Source: Marinifilum breve
GTDB taxonomy: Bacteria; Bacteroidota; Bacteroidia; Bacteroidales; Marinifilaceae
Assembly: GCF_003202155.1 (NCBI RefSeq)
Contig: NZ_QFLI01000001.1
Coordinates: 682,001-746,000, forward strand
Direction: 5' to 3'
Length of the DNA stretch: 64,000 nt
The notes beneath the pieces are model-generated. The model was given only the letters and a program-made list of their open reading frames with translations, did no database searches and was not told the origin of the DNA. Made by a program: the position numbers and the translations under genes. Positions within the stretch are counted from its first letter, which is position 1. Each line of letters opens with the position of its first letter. Shown in pieces: positions 8,429 to 17,564 of this stretch.

Positions 8429-10261
8429 TTATTGCGGAATTGAAAATTTAAAACAACTGCCTTTACTTACCTCACTTTCAACCCAAATTTCACCGTGGTG
8501 TTTGGATACAAATTCTTTACACAAAACAAGTCCTAAACCTGTACCTTTTTCCTTTTCTGTGCCTAATCGAGTATCCCCTTTTTCAATATCAAACAGTTTT
8601 ATTAACTGATCTTGATCCATTCCCACACCATTATCACAAACACTAATTAAGACCTTACTATCCTTTACATTAGCACTTACAACGATCTCCCCATTCTGAT
8701 GAGTAAACTTTATAGCATTTGATATCAAGTTCCTAAGAATTGTATTAACCATTTCTTTATCGGCCAAAATCGAAAATTCATCAACTACATTTACTTTTAC
8801 ACAAATCGATTTTATTTCTGCTGCATCTTTCAATAATAACACAGTTTCAGTAAGCTGATCATACAAATTATATTCTACTGGATTAAAACTAACACCTCCT
8901 ATTTGCGAACGCGACCATTGTAGTAAATTGGAAAGTAAATCAGTTGCTTTACTGGAAGAGTTTTGAACTATTCTGGCATATTCTTCTACACTTGCATAAT
9001 CTTTTTCTTTTACTGATTCCAATAGCAAATCGCTAAACCCTTCAATTCGGTTTAAAGGATTTATTAAGTCATGCCCAATTACCGAGAACAATTTATCCTT
9101 AGTAGCATTTAATTCGGATAATCTTACCTCCCGTTTTTCTAATTCTCTCTGAGCAAGAAATCTATAATACTGATTCTTAAATAATCTGATAAAAATCAAC
9201 AGCCAACTAATCAATAAAACAGATAACAATAGTACTGCTTGAATTATTCTTTCATTTTTAGCCTGTTGTAATACATTAACAGGGATAAACGAAACAATTT
9301 TCCAGTGATAATTATCTTTTACCTTAGGTATTTGGGAAGAATCGTACCTCGGACTAAGCTGCGACGGAATAGGATTCACTGTTCGAAAGGTAAACAATCC
9401 CTGGTAGTTCTCAAATTGCGAATGGTTAACTCCTGAAATGCTATCCCAAACATTCCCATATATATTTTTAAAGGTGATATCCTTTTTATCCTCATACATA
9501 AATCCCCAATCATAGTCCGAATTGATACCTTTAAACCAGTATCCTTCTGAATTAAGAAACATTAACTGTCCCTTAATAAATCGGTTATTCGCTTCTGTAA
9601 AATATTTAATAATATTCTGCCCATAATAGTTTAAAACCACCGCTCCCTTTTTAATCCCTTCATTATTATACACTGGAGTTGCAAAACGAATCATTGGTTT
9701 AATCGGTTGTTCAATTTGTCCGTTCTCTACATTTAGATCTAAAGGAGAAATGAAAACCTCATTTCGATTTAATTTGAATGAATCGTAAAAATAATACCTG
9801 TCATTTTTGTTTTGCAAATCCTCAGACTGCACAATTATAGGATTACCATTATTATAATTCACTCTCACAATCTCCATCCCATTCTCATCTAAAAGTCTTA
9901 CCTGATCAAAAACTTCATGATGTTTGGAATAATTATAAAATTCAGTTTGAAGATTCTCTAGTAAACTAGAATTACCACTTAAATAGTTTCTAAGACTATT
10001 ACTTTCTGCTATCATCATTAAATCGGAGGTAACCGACCTAATCTCATCCTGAATATTTTCCAACTTGGTAGCTAGTATATTCTCCTCAATTTCTTTTAGT
10101 GTTTTTTTCTCTATTCTATCGTAGTTCTTTAAAGTTAATATAGTACCTACAATTAATATTATGGAGAGAGAAGAAAATATAAAAAAAAGATTACGAGCAA
10201 ATCTATATATACTTTGCCCTCTCTCTTCCTTTAAAACAGTCCATATATCTTTTATACTCAT
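8429..10261 (-). CDS. Membrane sensor histidine kinase with extracytoplasmic Cache-like domain
   Basis: A 610-residue sensor kinase. One membrane helix lies at about 23-44 and a second at about 340-361. The roughly 290-residue segment between them, with LLDENGMEIVRVNYNNG and LMFLNSEGYWFKG, looks like a periplasmic PDC/Cache ligand domain. The cytoplasmic part has a HisKA domain with phospho-accepting His397 (VIGHDLINPLNRIEGFSDLL). The HATPase domain has NLISNAIKF (511-519), CDNGVGM (near 542) and GTGLGL (573-578). No response regulator is adjacent, so it is an orphan kinase. The 317-bp upstream gap contains an inverted repeat, ATTTAAGCA / TGCTTAAAT (about 10319-10354), of unknown role. Confidence 0.93.
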   Translation of the reverse strand: MSIKDIWTVLKEERGQSIYRFARNLFFIFSSLSIILIVGTILTLKNYDRIEKKTLKEIEENILATKLENIQDEIRSVTSDLMMIAESNSLRNYLSGNSSLLENLQTEFYNYSKHHEVFDQVRLLDENGMEIVRVNYNNGNPIIVQSEDLQNKNDRYYFYDSFKLNRNEVFISPLDLNVENGQIEQPIKPMIRFATPVYNNEGIKKGAVVLNYYGQNIIKYFTEANNRFIKGQLMFLNSEGYWFKGINSDYDWGFMYEDKKDITFKNIYGNVWDSISGVNHSQFENYQGLFTFRTVNPIPSQLSPRYDSSQIPKVKDNYHWKIVSFIPVNVLQQAKNERIIQAVLLLSVLLISWLLIFIRLFKNQYYRFLAQRELEKREVRLSELNATKDKLFSVIGHDLINPLNRIEGFSDLLLESVKEKDYASVEEYARIVQNSSSKATDLLSNLLQWSRSQIGGVSFNPVEYNLYDQLTETVLLLKDAAEIKSICVKVNVVDEFSILADKEMVNTILRNLISNAIKFTHQNGEIVVSANVKDSKVLISVCDNGVGMDQDQLIKLFDIEKGDTRLGTEKEKGTGLGLVLCKEFVSKHHGEIWVESEVSKGSCFKFSIPQ

Positions 10262-10549
10262 AGATTCTTTATTTAATCTTTCGTTTGCTGATATTAAAAA
10301 AATATAAATCCTTAAGCATTTAAGCAGTAAATGACTTCCTCAGTTGCTTAAATATAACAATTAGAATTGATTCTAAAACACTTCATAGTTCTATATAACT
10401 TCTAAATAAACACCGCTAAATCATTAATAAAATTTAATGTTTCAATTTTAATTACACCTACTTTAAATTTTGGCTAGATATTTGATTCGGTACTGCAGAA
10501 AAATTTAAGAAACCATGAACTCAATTCACCGTAGTATCCATTTTAAAAT

Positions 10550-10557
10550 TATTTTTG
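10550..10557 (+). promoter_or_regulatory. Candidate -7 box for the lipoprotein gene
   Basis: TATTTTTG matches TAnnTTTG, 21 bp upstream of the ATG at 10579. There is no clear -33 partner. It lies in the 317-bp divergent gap between the histidine kinase and the lipoprotein. Confidence 0.3.
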
Positions 10558-10578
10558 CGACATTAAAATCCCACACAT

Positions 10579-11727
10579 ATGAGAAAATATTTACACTACA
10601 TTCTATTATCAATCCTTGCTATTCTATCAGCATGTAGTTCTGGTGAGAAAGCATTACAACATGGAAACTATTTTGAAGCAGTAAGAAAATCAGTTGATCG
10701 ATTAAGATCAAATCCTGATAAAGTTAAAGCACAGGAAACATTACTTGCCAGTTACCCTTTAGCAGTGCAATGGTACGAGAGAGAGATAAATAATTTAAAG
10801 GCATCTGACGATCCCTTTAAGAACACCAAGTCTGTTGATAAATATAAGATGCTAAATCGCATGTATAATGATATTAACCGATGCCCGGCAGCCATTCGTT
10901 TGCTTCCAAATCCAAAATCATATCAGCATGAATTGGAACAGGCAAAGCAAAATGCTGCACCTGAATGCTACCAGGCAGGAATGAATGAACTTGCAAAAGG
11001 AGGAAGACAGGACGGAATTAATGCTTACAATCACTTTCAGAAAGTTAATGCCTTTGTGCCCAATTACAAGGATGTTCAGATTAAACTTGAGGAAGCAGAA
11101 TATATGGCAACCTTAAAAGTAATTATTGAGCACATTCCGGTGAATTCGCAAAAGTACAAGCTAAGCTCTGAGTTTTTTCAAGATCAGGTAACACAATACC
11201 TTTTCCACAATATCAAAAGAAAATTTGTACGCTTCTACACTCCCAAACAAGCTGAACTTGAAAAACTTGAATATCCGGATCATGTAATATCTATGGGATT
11301 TGAAGATTTTATTGTTGGAGAAACCCATGACACCACTTACGAAAAGCAGGCAATAAGTGCCGATAGTGTTGAGGTAGGTAGCACAACACTTAAAAATGGA
11401 GATAAAATAAAAGTCTATAATAAGGTAAAAGCAAAGCTTCACATTCACAAAAGAGAAGTGATTTCTAAAGGTCTATTATCACTTAAGGTAATTGAATTTG
11501 GCAATCAAAAAATTATCAATGACAAAAGATTTGGTGGTCAATTTGTTTGGTTTCATGAATGGGGACACTTTAATGGGGATGAAAGAGCACTAAGTAAAGA
11601 AGAACTTGAAATTTGCGAGCATGAACCAATTCTTCCACCTGCACATCAAGATTTGTTTATTGAATTTACTAAACCAATCTACAAAGACTTAACCGAAGAA
11701 TTACGAAAGTTTTATAACAGATATTAA
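10579..11727 (+). CDS. Hypothetical lipoprotein
   Basis: A 382-residue protein of unknown function. The N-terminus MRKYLHYILLSILAILSAC is a clear lipoprotein signal with lipidated Cys19. The mature N-terminal part (SGEKALQHGNYFEAVRKSVD) reads like a TPR-type helical repeat, with alternating helices to about residue 170. The C-terminal half is mixed beta-rich sequence including VWFHEWGHFNGDERALS; the HEWGH stretch resembles HExxH but lacks the spacing of a metalloprotease. It is monocistronic, with its own promoter candidate and a strong hairpin terminator. It is probably anchored in the outer or inner membrane facing the periplasm. Confidence 0.75.
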   Translation: MRKYLHYILLSILAILSACSSGEKALQHGNYFEAVRKSVDRLRSNPDKVKAQETLLASYPLAVQWYEREINNLKASDDPFKNTKSVDKYKMLNRMYNDINRCPAAIRLLPNPKSYQHELEQAKQNAAPECYQAGMNELAKGGRQDGINAYNHFQKVNAFVPNYKDVQIKLEEAEYMATLKVIIEHIPVNSQKYKLSSEFFQDQVTQYLFHNIKRKFVRFYTPKQAELEKLEYPDHVISMGFEDFIVGETHDTTYEKQAISADSVEVGSTTLKNGDKIKVYNKVKAKLHIHKREVISKGLLSLKVIEFGNQKIINDKRFGGQFVWFHEWGHFNGDERALSKEELEICEHEPILPPAHQDLFIEFTKPIYKDLTEELRKFYNRY

Positions 11728-11750
11728 TAATCTGAGATCTATAAATAACC

Positions 11751-11781
11751 AAAAGCCATTAGCTCCTCGCTAGTGGCTTTT
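11751..11781. terminator. Bidirectional hairpin terminator between lipoprotein and sigZ
   Basis: AAAAGCCATTAGC and GCTAGTGGCTTTT form a 13-bp stem (one G-U) around a 5-base loop, with T-runs on both strands. It sits between two convergent genes and reaches the sigZ stop. Confidence 0.85.
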
Positions 11782-12331
11782 AATTTTCTCGACAGTTATC
11801 GCAACTACTACTCTTTTTTTCGTAGTCTACTATTCGTCCTTTAGAATCTTTTTGAAAACTACAACACTTACTTAATGCCTCCTTTAGCAGATTTCTTCCT
11901 CGCTGAACTCTCGATTTAGCAGCAGAATATGAAATTTGCAGTTTTTCTGAAAGTTCTTTCTGGCTCAAGCCATTCAGTTCACTTAATAATAGTGCATCTC
12001 GATAATCCTCTGGCAAAGATTTGATCATAGGCACAATGCAAGATTGAATATCAGCCATTGCATTAGCATCATTTTCATCTTCTAATTCAATAAGCTGAAT
12101 TTCCGATTCTTCATGATGTTCACAACGACGATAGTGATCAATTATGGTATTCCTGGTAATTTGAAACAACCAGGCCTTTACTTTCTTTCCTTCTTGTAAA
12201 GTATCTATATTATTGTGAATTTTTATAAAAACCTCCTGTAATAAATCCTCTGCCAAAGCTGCATCGGATACTCTTTTTCGAATAAAAGAAAGCAATTGTT
12301 TGTGATATGTTCTCCATATATGCTCTACCAT
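11780..12331 (-). CDS. sigZ: ECF sigma factor, SigZ type
   Basis: A 183-residue RNA polymerase sigma-70 ECF factor. Region 2 is at about 1-70 (AEDLLQEVFIKIHNNIDTL, KAWLFQITRNTIIDHYRR) and region 4 at about 100-155 (LPEDYRDALLLSELNGLSQ, AAKSRVQRGRNLLKEAL). It ends in a cysteine-bearing tail with CC at about 157-158 and CDNC near the end, a feature of SigZ-annotated factors that suggests metal or redox sensing. No anti-sigma gene is adjacent. The upstream gene on the same strand encodes a 12-cysteine mini-protein, so a shared thiol/metal theme is possible. A TATTTTTG box lies 27 bp before the start. Confidence 0.88.
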   Translation of the reverse strand: MVEHIWRTYHKQLLSFIRKRVSDAALAEDLLQEVFIKIHNNIDTLQEGKKVKAWLFQITRNTIIDHYRRCEHHEESEIQLIELEDENDANAMADIQSCIVPMIKSLPEDYRDALLLSELNGLSQKELSEKLQISYSAAKSRVQRGRNLLKEALSKCCSFQKDSKGRIVDYEKKSSSCDNCREN

Positions 12332-12357
12332 ACAATCTCAAATTAAACTATAGAGAA

Positions 12358-12365
12358 CAAAAATA
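12358..12365 (-). promoter_or_regulatory. Candidate -7 box for sigZ
   Basis: The minus strand reads TATTTTTG (TAnnTTTG), 27 bp upstream of the sigZ start codon. No well-spaced -33 element is evident. Confidence 0.3.
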
Positions 12366-12512
12366 TAAATTTCAAGTAACTATCTATAATGATTCCAAAT
12401 AAAAAACCACCTATCTATTATTCCGCCCTCACGAAATAATAAATAAATGGTCTTGTGAAAATTAATCAGTAGTGGTTATGCTGAATAGAAAGGCAAATAT
12501 ATTTCTGTTGAT

Positions 12513-12764
12513 TTAGCAGCCACAACCCTCGCCACAGCCACAGGCATCAATAACGTATTTCATATCTTTAAATTGATCTGCAATATTCTTCTCTTTTCTT
12601 TCTGGCGGACACTGACAAGGCCCAAGTCCCTTACAAGCACAATCTTTTAAAGGTTTTTCTTCTGGAGCATTTAAAACCTGATTTACCAATTCGGTATTCA
12701 CACTATCATCATTACAACATACTCCAGTATGATACAATTGAGATCCACAACATTCATTATTCAT
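12513..12764 (-). CDS. Cysteine-rich mini-protein, probable metal binding
   Basis: An 83-residue protein starting MNNECCGSQLYHTGVCCND. I chose the ATG at 12762-12764 because an upstream extension to 12842 adds only low-complexity basic and hydrophobic residues. There are 12 cysteines: two CC pairs in the first 20 residues, CACKGLGPCQC in the middle, and a terminal CGCGEGCGC. The clustering suggests a metal-thiolate or zinc-binding protein in the cytoplasm. No signal peptide is seen. It lies 181 bp upstream of sigZ on the same strand. I do not recognise a named family; function is unknown. Confidence 0.75.
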   Translation of the reverse strand: MNNECCGSQLYHTGVCCNDDSVNTELVNQVLNAPEEKPLKDCACKGLGPCQCPPERKEKNIADQFKDMKYVIDACGCGEGCGC

Positions 12765-12845
12765 ATTCTTTAATTTTTTACTTTCTACAATTTTAATTTT
12801 AATCTCAATCAGGTAGACGCAGAATATGAAAAATGGACGCAAAAA

Positions 12846-12875
12846 AAATCGACAAAAATTAAATTTTGTCGATTT
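12846..12875 (-). terminator. Terminator downstream of the RDD gene
   Basis: A perfect 12-bp stem, AAATCGACAAAA / TTTTGTCGATTT, with a 6-base loop. On the minus strand it is followed by a run of eight T. It lies 9 bp after the RDD stop codon. Confidence 0.88.
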
Positions 12876-12883
12876 CTTCTGAT

Positions 12884-13600
12884 TTATACGTTTTTATGAA
12901 TAAAGTTATAATCATCTATCAAGCTTTGGAAAAATTGCTCTGGTTGCATTTCTGTTTTTATGCCCAATTTCTCCATCACTTTTGTTCGAGCTTTTAAACC
13001 AAAGGTCAACTTTTCCACAGGATCGTTCATGGTTTTCAGTTGTTGTATCACTCTTTTGAAAAGCTCCAAATCTTTATCCTCAATTTTTCTTGATTCAGGA
13101 AAAACCAATTGATAGTTATCTGGTACCTCAGATAATATGGTATTGGTAAGTTTCATGCTATGATTTGTTTTAACAACAGTAGTTTTCGCCAGAATATCTC
13201 CAATTCTTTGACCTTTTTCTCCAATAACAATGGTAAGAATAGCTGCAACACCATTGGTTAAGCTAATATCTACCAAACGAAACATCCATCGAATTAGGTA
13301 ATGAATAAATCCAGGAGCATCTCCATCAATCTTACAAACCTTTATTTTCATGATACGCTTTCCGGGAGTTTGACCATTCATAAAGGTTTCAAAAAGTAAA
13401 GTGTAAAATAACATTGGTACCAAAAAAACAAACCCTATTGCAAATGCCTCTCCCAAAAGTCCAACCATCATGGCTGTAAAAAAAGCACATACACCGATAA
13501 ATAATGCATCCAGCATACAAGCTGCAATTCTCTCTCCCACACTGGCTAGCGGGAAATTTAATTGTACATTCTGAGTAGTTTCAATTCCAATTTTAGACAT
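12884..13600 (-). CDS. RDD family membrane protein
   Basis: A 238-residue integral membrane protein. The N-terminal RDD domain contains LASVGERIAACMLDALFIG (Arg-Asp pattern), two further hydrophobic segments to about residue 70, and the conserved NGQTPGKRIMKIKVCKIDG near 74-92. A membrane-proximal helix RWMFRLVDISL and a soluble tail of about 100 residues follow. RDD proteins are poorly understood; some are linked to transport. It is divergent from the SpoIIM/MoxR operon across 207 bp and belongs to that conserved neighbourhood in Bacteroidota, so it may act with the membrane proteins encoded there. Confidence 0.88.
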   Translation of the reverse strand: MSKIGIETTQNVQLNFPLASVGERIAACMLDALFIGVCAFFTAMMVGLLGEAFAIGFVFLVPMLFYTLLFETFMNGQTPGKRIMKIKVCKIDGDAPGFIHYLIRWMFRLVDISLTNGVAAILTIVIGEKGQRIGDILAKTTVVKTNHSMKLTNTILSEVPDNYQLVFPESRKIEDKDLELFKRVIQQLKTMNDPVEKLTFGLKARTKVMEKLGIKTEMQPEQFFQSLIDDYNFIHKNV

Positions 13601-13744
13601 AGGTAGTTTTGTTTAATACACAACGAATATACCCATCGCAAACAAAAGATGAAAATTTACAAGCATAATTTATTAAATAGAATTCATATTCAACTGTTTT
13701 TCTACAACTTAAATAAATATGATGTAAATTATCAACAAGCCCTA

Positions 13745-13774
13745 TTGTTTATTAAACTATTTAAAATAACTTTA
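13745..13774 (+). promoter_or_regulatory. Promoter of the SpoIIM-MoxR-DUF58 operon
   Basis: TTG at 13745-13747 and TAACTTTA at 13767-13774, one base off TAnnTTTG, are separated by 19 bp, the expected Bacteroidota spacing. The predicted start is near 13781, giving a leader of about 27 bases to the ATG at 13808. Confidence 0.5.
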
Positions 13775-13807
13775 GCGATCTAACACAGACTATTGGCTCT
13801 AATATTT

Positions 13808-14770
13808 ATGAAAGAAATTGTATTTCTTAATCGAAATAAAGATAAATGGGAAAAATTTGAGCAATTAATTAATGATCAATCAGTAAGTAATCCAGATACT
13901 TTGGCTAATTTATACATCCAAATTACTGATGATTTATCTTACTCCAGAACATTTTTCCCAAAGTCTTCAACTACTGCATACCTTAATCAGTTAAGTATGC
14001 GGATTCATCAACAAATCTACAAGAACAAAAAGGCAAAAAAAGGAGCATTTAGAAGTTTTTGGACTACCGAACTTCCTTTAACACTGTACGACATAAGAAA
14101 GCAATTGCTATATGCTTTTTTGATCTTCTCTGTATCTGTTCTAATTGGTATTTTATCTTCAAGAGGAGATCAAGCATTTGTTCGAACCATTTTAGGGGAT
14201 GACTATGTAAATATGACTTTGAACAACATTGAAAAGAATGATCCAATGGCTGTTTACAAACAGCATGGACAAACCTTAATGTTTCTGGGAATCACCATTA
14301 ACAATGTAAAAGTATCTATACTGGCATTTGTACTGGGAATTTTCACTGCTTTCGGAACTGGATATGTGCTATTCTCTAATGGAGTTATGCTGGGTAGTTT
14401 CACATACTTCTTTGTGCGACACGATTTATTTTGGGAATCGACAAGGGTAATTTGGATACATGGAGCCTTGGAAATATCGGTAATTGTAATTGCTGGTGCT
14501 GCAGGTATTGTTTTGGGAAATAGCTTAATATTTACAGGAACTCTGCCTCGAAAAACATCAATACAAATTGGTGTTAGAAAAGGAGTAAAAATTATTGCAG
14601 GAATCTTTCCAATATTCATAGTTGCTGGATTTTTGGAAGGTTTTGTAACAAGACACACCGACATGCCAATGGTACTGAGTTGGGCTATTATCATCAGTTC
14701 CTTTTCATTTATCATTTGGTATTTTGTAATTAATCCTGTTAAAATATATAAGAATCAACATAAATTATAA
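13808..14770 (+). CDS. Stage II sporulation protein M (SpoIIM) family membrane protein
   Basis: A 320-residue polytopic membrane protein. A soluble N-terminal segment of about 90 residues precedes helices at about 98-118, 165-195, 213-238 and two C-terminal ones. The MTLNNIEKNDPMAVYKQHGQ and NNVKVSILAFVLGIFTAFGT segments are typical of the SpoIIM/DUF95 family, which in non-sporulating bacteria accompanies MoxR and RDD genes. The ATG at 13808 is preferred to an upstream TTG because the promoter box lies just before it. First gene of an operon with 3-bp spacing to the next gene. Confidence 0.88.
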   Translation: MKEIVFLNRNKDKWEKFEQLINDQSVSNPDTLANLYIQITDDLSYSRTFFPKSSTTAYLNQLSMRIHQQIYKNKKAKKGAFRSFWTTELPLTLYDIRKQLLYAFLIFSVSVLIGILSSRGDQAFVRTILGDDYVNMTLNNIEKNDPMAVYKQHGQTLMFLGITINNVKVSILAFVLGIFTAFGTGYVLFSNGVMLGSFTYFFVRHDLFWESTRVIWIHGALEISVIVIAGAAGIVLGNSLIFTGTLPRKTSIQIGVRKGVKIIAGIFPIFIVAGFLEGFVTRHTDMPMVLSWAIIISSFSFIIWYFVINPVKIYKNQHKL

Positions 14771-14773
14771 AAA

Positions 14774-15634
14774 ATGACTACAGAGAATTTTAGACTTGAA
14801 AAAGTAAGAGATTTTGGGCTTCTTTTTAGCGACACTTTCCTTTTTATAAAGTATAACTTCAAAAACTTATTAAAAGGAATGCTTTACTATGTGGTACCAT
14901 TTGGATTACTGCATGGTGTTGTTTTAGGTTTATTGCAATATGAAACCCTGCTCTCAATAGGAAACGGTTCAGGAATAAGTCCAAATTATTCATCTTCTAC
15001 TGTTATCTATTCAACAATAGCTTCCTACTTTTTCATGTTAATTTCATACACAGTAGCAGTTGCTTTTGTAATGCAATACATTAAGTTTTATCGCGACAAA
15101 GGAGCTAACAACTTTGAAGTAACTGAAGTTGGAAAAGCCATGCTAAGCAATATTCCAACAATCTTTGGGGCAATAATTCTATCAGCAATAATTGCCGTTG
15201 TTGGGTTTGTTCTTCTTATCATCCCAGGAATTTACGTTACAATTTGTATTAGTTTGGTTGTTCCTATCATTGTTTTCGAGGATGAAAGCGTGGGGAATGC
15301 CATTAGCGGTTGTTTTAATCTGATTAAGAGCAATTGGTGGAATACCTTTGCCGTTCTTTTTGTTATGGGATTAATTAGCTCTGCATTAAATTTCGTATTC
15401 CAACTTCCATCAACCATTTATCAATTAACGAGTACCATATTTATGGCCAGCGGTGATGCAATGACACCAAGTAAATCTTTACTGATCTTATTTTCAATTA
15501 TACAGGGAATTGGATATGCTCTTATACAAATTTTGCCATTAACAGCCATTGCAATGCAATACTTTAATTTAATTGAGAAAAGACAAAGCCCGGCTTTATT
15601 AAAGGATTTGGAAACTATTGGTAATAATGAATAA
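14774..15634 (+). CDS. Polytopic membrane protein of the MoxR operon
   Basis: A 286-residue membrane protein with about six hydrophobic segments, including GAIILSAIIAVVGFVLLIIP near 137-156, which has a glycerophosphoryl-diester-phosphodiesterase-membrane-domain flavour. Strand ISLVVPIIVFEDESVGNAIS near 160-180 is typical of the YciC/DUF975-like group. I cannot assign it to a named family with certainty. It starts 3 bp after the SpoIIM-like gene, and its last 8 bases overlap the next ORF, implying translational coupling and a stable role in this operon. Confidence 0.8.
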   Translation: MTTENFRLEKVRDFGLLFSDTFLFIKYNFKNLLKGMLYYVVPFGLLHGVVLGLLQYETLLSIGNGSGISPNYSSSTVIYSTIASYFFMLISYTVAVAFVMQYIKFYRDKGANNFEVTEVGKAMLSNIPTIFGAIILSAIIAVVGFVLLIIPGIYVTICISLVVPIIVFEDESVGNAISGCFNLIKSNWWNTFAVLFVMGLISSALNFVFQLPSTIYQLTSTIFMASGDAMTPSKSLLILFSIIQGIGYALIQILPLTAIAMQYFNLIEKRQSPALLKDLETIGNNE

Positions 15635-16361
15635 TCCGTTTAGAATATTAATTTTAATAACATGGTTCCTGATACTATCGGGAACCAAACTCTTTGCTGT
15701 CCAAACCAATCAGACAGACACTTTAATTCTTGATAAAGGTCAAGTAGAGATTTTTAAAAAAGACATTACCCAAAGTAGGATTGAGAACTATCGCCAACAA
15801 AAGGATTTTAATTACGAATTTTCTGAAGTAGAAAACATCAGCCTATTCGATAAAATACGCTTGATGCTAAACCGATGGTATGTATTTTTAGTTAAAAGCC
15901 TTGGAGTAGTATGGTATTTACGATACATCATCCTAGGCGGACTAATAATTCTTCTCATTTACATTATCCTCAAGAGTAACTCAAGTGGACTGTTCAGTCC
16001 GCATCAAAAAATTATGAATATTCCCTTTGCCGATGATGTAAATCCTGAAAACGTGAATTGGGAAGAGGAAATTGCAAAAGCTGTAAAAGTGGGAGAATAC
16101 CGACTTGCAGTTCGTTACCAGTTCTTATCTTCTTTAAAATCACTTAGCAAAAACAATTTCATCAATTGGAAGGCAGAGAAAACCAATTACGATTACGTCA
16201 ACGAAATAAAAGATCAAGAAGTAAAAACAGACTTTAATAAGCTAAGCAATCTGTACGAAGCTGTATGGTATGGAAACTTTTCGATAATTCAAGACGAATA
16301 TGCCTTAATTGGTCAGGATTTCGAAAAATTTAACTCATTGTTTAATACAAGAAACCAATAA
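15627..16361 (+). CDS. DUF4129-like membrane protein
   Basis: A 244-residue protein with an N-terminal signal or anchor (IFRILILITWFLILSG-like hydrophobic start), a periplasmic segment of about 70 residues and a central helix at about 100-117 (YIILGGLIILLIYIILK). The cytoplasmic C-terminal region, NWEEEIAKAVKVGEYRLAVR to YEAVWYGNFSI, fits the DUF4129 signature commonly found beside MoxR/DUF58. The ATG at 15627 lies inside the upstream stop region (ATGAATAA overlap) and is preferred to an upstream TTG. Confidence 0.8.
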   Translation: MNNPFRILILITWFLILSGTKLFAVQTNQTDTLILDKGQVEIFKKDITQSRIENYRQQKDFNYEFSEVENISLFDKIRLMLNRWYVFLVKSLGVVWYLRYIILGGLIILLIYIILKSNSSGLFSPHQKIMNIPFADDVNPENVNWEEEIAKAVKVGEYRLAVRYQFLSSLKSLSKNNFINWKAEKTNYDYVNEIKDQEVKTDFNKLSNLYEAVWYGNFSIIQDEYALIGQDFEKFNSLFNTRNQ

Positions 16362-16362
16362 T

Positions 16363-17550
16363 ATGAAACTGATAATTCCAAAATCAACTTATCCGTTTAT
16401 CATCATACTCATAGTGTTGTTTCTTGTTGAACTATTTGCTCCAACACCAATCGACTGGACACAAAACTTCAATTCTGATGACAAGAGGCCTTTTGGCTCC
16501 TATCTTTTAATGGATCTGATCAAAACTGACTTGTTCCCTAATAAGGAAATAGAATTCAAAACAGTTCCAGTTTTTAATTATCCTGAAAGCAGTAATTCAG
16601 ATCCACTAAAGAACTACATTTTCATTACCAATAGCTTGGAAATGAAAAAATGGGACGTTGACAAACTGGTGAAACTTGCCGAGAATGGAAACCAAATTTT
16701 CATTTCAGCATCATCAATTAGTTGTTCTTTAGCCGATACTCTTGATCTAAGTCTCACACCCAATGTAATGTTTTCCAATCTTGGAAAAACATTACGTGTA
16801 CAAAAATTTGAAAACCAAAAGATATCCTTAAACAAAAGTTATAAATACGAAAAAGCTTTCGATGTTGTAAGCATTAAAAACTTTAATAAGGATAGTTTAA
16901 CGGTGCTGGGAAGAGATGCCAACAAAAACATCCAATTTATTAAAAAGCAATTTGGCAAAGGAAACATCTTTTTCTGTTGCCAACCATTATCATTTACAAA
17001 TTACAACGTAGTAGAAGAAAATAATGCTGATTACATTGCAGGAGCTTTCAGCTATCTTCCAAACCATTCTATTGTTTGGGATGAATATTACAAACCAACA
17101 AGAGCATTAAGAAACAGTTCTCCACTAAATTACCTATTAACCCATCCGCCGTTAAAATTGGGTTTTTACCTATTGTTTTTCTCCCTGGTATTCTTACTCC
17201 TGTTTCAAGGGAAAAGACAACAGAGAATTGTTCCCATAATACAACCATTGAGAAACACTTCTCTTGAATTTATACGAACTTTAGGTTCTTTGTATTACAC
17301 AAAAAAGAACCACAAAGACATTGCAGATAAGAAACTCAAATACTTTAAAGAATTTATCAGATCTCGATATCACATCGATTTTAAGAAGGAAAATATTAAA
17401 GAATTGAGTAGTCGATCAGCTTTGCCAGAGAAAACCTTGCGAATGCTGTTCGATCAATCCAAATCAATAGAAACATTAACACATTTAACTCAGGAGGGAT
17501 TGGAAGATTTCCATTCCAAAATTGAGTACATCTATAATAATTGCAAATAA
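16363..17550 (+). CDS. DUF4350 domain protein
   Basis: A 395-residue protein with N-terminal helix at about 7-26 (YPFIIILIVLFLVELFAP) and a second at about 268-286 (LGFYLLFFSLVFLLLF). The domain between them begins DWTQNFNSDDKRPFGSYLLM and contains IFITNSLEMKKWDVDKLVK, typical of DUF4350, a GATase-like fold seen in these operons. The C-terminal cytoplasmic tail is helical. Start is the ATG at 16363, immediately after the DUF4129 stop; an 18-codon upstream extension lies inside the previous gene and is rejected. Its role is probably structural or adaptor with MoxR. Confidence 0.82.
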   Translation: MKLIIPKSTYPFIIILIVLFLVELFAPTPIDWTQNFNSDDKRPFGSYLLMDLIKTDLFPNKEIEFKTVPVFNYPESSNSDPLKNYIFITNSLEMKKWDVDKLVKLAENGNQIFISASSISCSLADTLDLSLTPNVMFSNLGKTLRVQKFENQKISLNKSYKYEKAFDVVSIKNFNKDSLTVLGRDANKNIQFIKKQFGKGNIFFCCQPLSFTNYNVVEENNADYIAGAFSYLPNHSIVWDEYYKPTRALRNSSPLNYLLTHPPLKLGFYLLFFSLVFLLLFQGKRQQRIVPIIQPLRNTSLEFIRTLGSLYYTKKNHKDIADKKLKYFKEFIRSRYHIDFKKENIKELSSRSALPEKTLRMLFDQSKSIETLTHLTQEGLEDFHSKIEYIYNNCK

Positions 17551-17564
17551 GACAATCACATCAT

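Noticed and set aside
11559-11573. HEWGH in the 10579 lipoprotein as a zinc metalloprotease motif
   Set aside because: The sequence lacks HExxH spacing and no third ligand or protease fold is recognisable.
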